Shown here: positions 63,283 to 64,000 of the stretch, in pieces
Numbering within the stretch: position 1 is the first letter of the stretch
Layout of the letters: the number at the start of each line of letters is the position of its first letter
Assembly: GCA_019828595.1 (NCBI GenBank)
Contig: JAHQRK010000019.1
Coordinates: 682,001 to 746,000 of the forward strand
Direction: 5' to 3'
Length of the DNA: 64,000 nt
Source of the DNA: Aphanomyces cochlioides
Taxonomy: Eukaryota > Oomycota > Saprolegniomycetes > Saprolegniales > Verrucalvaceae
Made by a program: the position numbers and the translations under genes
Notes under the pieces: model-generated
Told to the model about the DNA's origin: nothing
Database searches by the model: none
The model's input: only the letters and a program-made list of their open reading frames with translations

Positions 63283-64000
63283 CGCCTCTCGAGTCGTGGA
63301 CGATTGGGACGGCACCAGCTAATTGTCTTGAATGGCGTGGGCCGTGCCATGGTGTCGTGTCTTGTTCCAAATAGTACTCGCTTGTCTAGAGACCACGTTG
63401 TCCCTTGTCGTCGTCGTGCAAATATATACCTGTTGACACGTCGTCGACCGTGTGATCTGGTAGGTTGCGTCGGACAGCTGGAGGTGTTGGATTAGCGTTG
63501 CTGAGTTGTGAAAAACATTTTTCACGTTAAATATGTTATTAACAAGTTAAAAAGTTGTTCAAAATGTTTTTAACTCTGTGAAAAATTCGATGCCGGATAG
63601 ATTGTGTGTAACAGTCTGCCTTCACTGCACAACGTCGGGTTTGGTGACAATGCTGAGGACAAATGAGCTCCAAACGACGGCAAACGAGGTTAATCCTTGA
63701 AAACTATGTTAACTGAGTAGATTGAGCTTGAAGAACATGATTCAATAGACAAACTTTGACGTCTGCGGAGTCAAATCCTTGAGCGGCAACATTACACTGT
63801 ACAATTTGGTGTCTATACTTAACTTGCAGTGTGCACAACAGAATTTGAATGTTCGGGGCGAAAGACGATGAAGCTCAGACATTTCGGGACTTCCTTTCTC
63901 ACAGAAATGCAAACTCAGTCAACGCTATCTCATTCAAACACGGCATCTCGCAGTGAAATCAATCGCCAGTCCCAGCAGCCACGCTTGGGGCGCCCAGTGA

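Larger units (their letters stand above)
62471..64000. other. Intergenic, no gene supported
   Basis: Frames reach 138 codons but show no domain. AT-rich with poly-T/poly-A pairs around 63510-63590. The only distinct structures are the hairpins at 63191-63282. Confidence 0.4.

Overview
This window looks like nuclear DNA of an oomycete, most likely a water mould of the Saprolegniales (Aphanomyces/Saprolegnia type). That placement is inferred from three things: GT-AG introns of only about 37-72 bp that restore reading frames and conserved protein motifs, a single-gene fused beta-alpha type I fatty acid synthase of about 4000 residues, and the mixture of secreted repeat proteins with degenerate DNA transposons. 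There are no prokaryotic operons, CRISPR arrays or rRNA genes, and I saw no tRNA gene.

Layout. 1-7.5 kb is repeat-rich. It holds a frameshifted plant-type mariner transposase whose element end sits on a TA inside a 190-bp inverted repeat, a 2.2-kb segment bounded by that inverted repeat which carries a broken secreted-protein gene, two smaller inverted-repeat elements, and a gene for a possible PD-(D/E)XK (Uma2-like) nuclease. 7.5-13.6 kb is a family cluster of secreted proteins combining a fascin-like trefoil with four beta/gamma-crystallin domains: two intact genes and one more pseudogene (a further pseudogene lies at 1.7-2.7 kb). 13.9-22.4 kb is ordinary gene space: a five-exon coiled-coil protein, a ten-exon MATE transporter, an unknown disordered protein and a DUF1769-DUF547 protein.

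23.6-62.5 kb is dominated by fatty acid synthase (FAS). FAS-1 (+) and FAS-2 (-) form a convergent inverted pair of 12-kb arms around a 6.8-kb spacer holding a small two-exon gene, a cyclin and a TRP-like membrane protein. Each FAS encodes AT, ER, DH, MPT, two ACPs, KR, KS and PPT in one chain, so one polypeptide could build and self-activate a complete fungal-type synthase. The two genes alternate between nearly identical and clearly diverged blocks, which points to ectopic gene conversion; the diverged blocks cover the N-terminal AT region, the ACP2-KR linker and most of KS. A third, 5'-truncated and frameshifted FAS copy (FAS-3, -) abuts a CLASP/TOG-like gene fragment, and a predicted 46-bp intron would splice the TOG exon in frame into the FAS exon.

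62.5-64 kb has no gene I can support but contains two adjacent near-perfect hairpins. Intron-exon structures were deduced by eye from frame, splice dinucleotides and family motifs; no transcript evidence was available.
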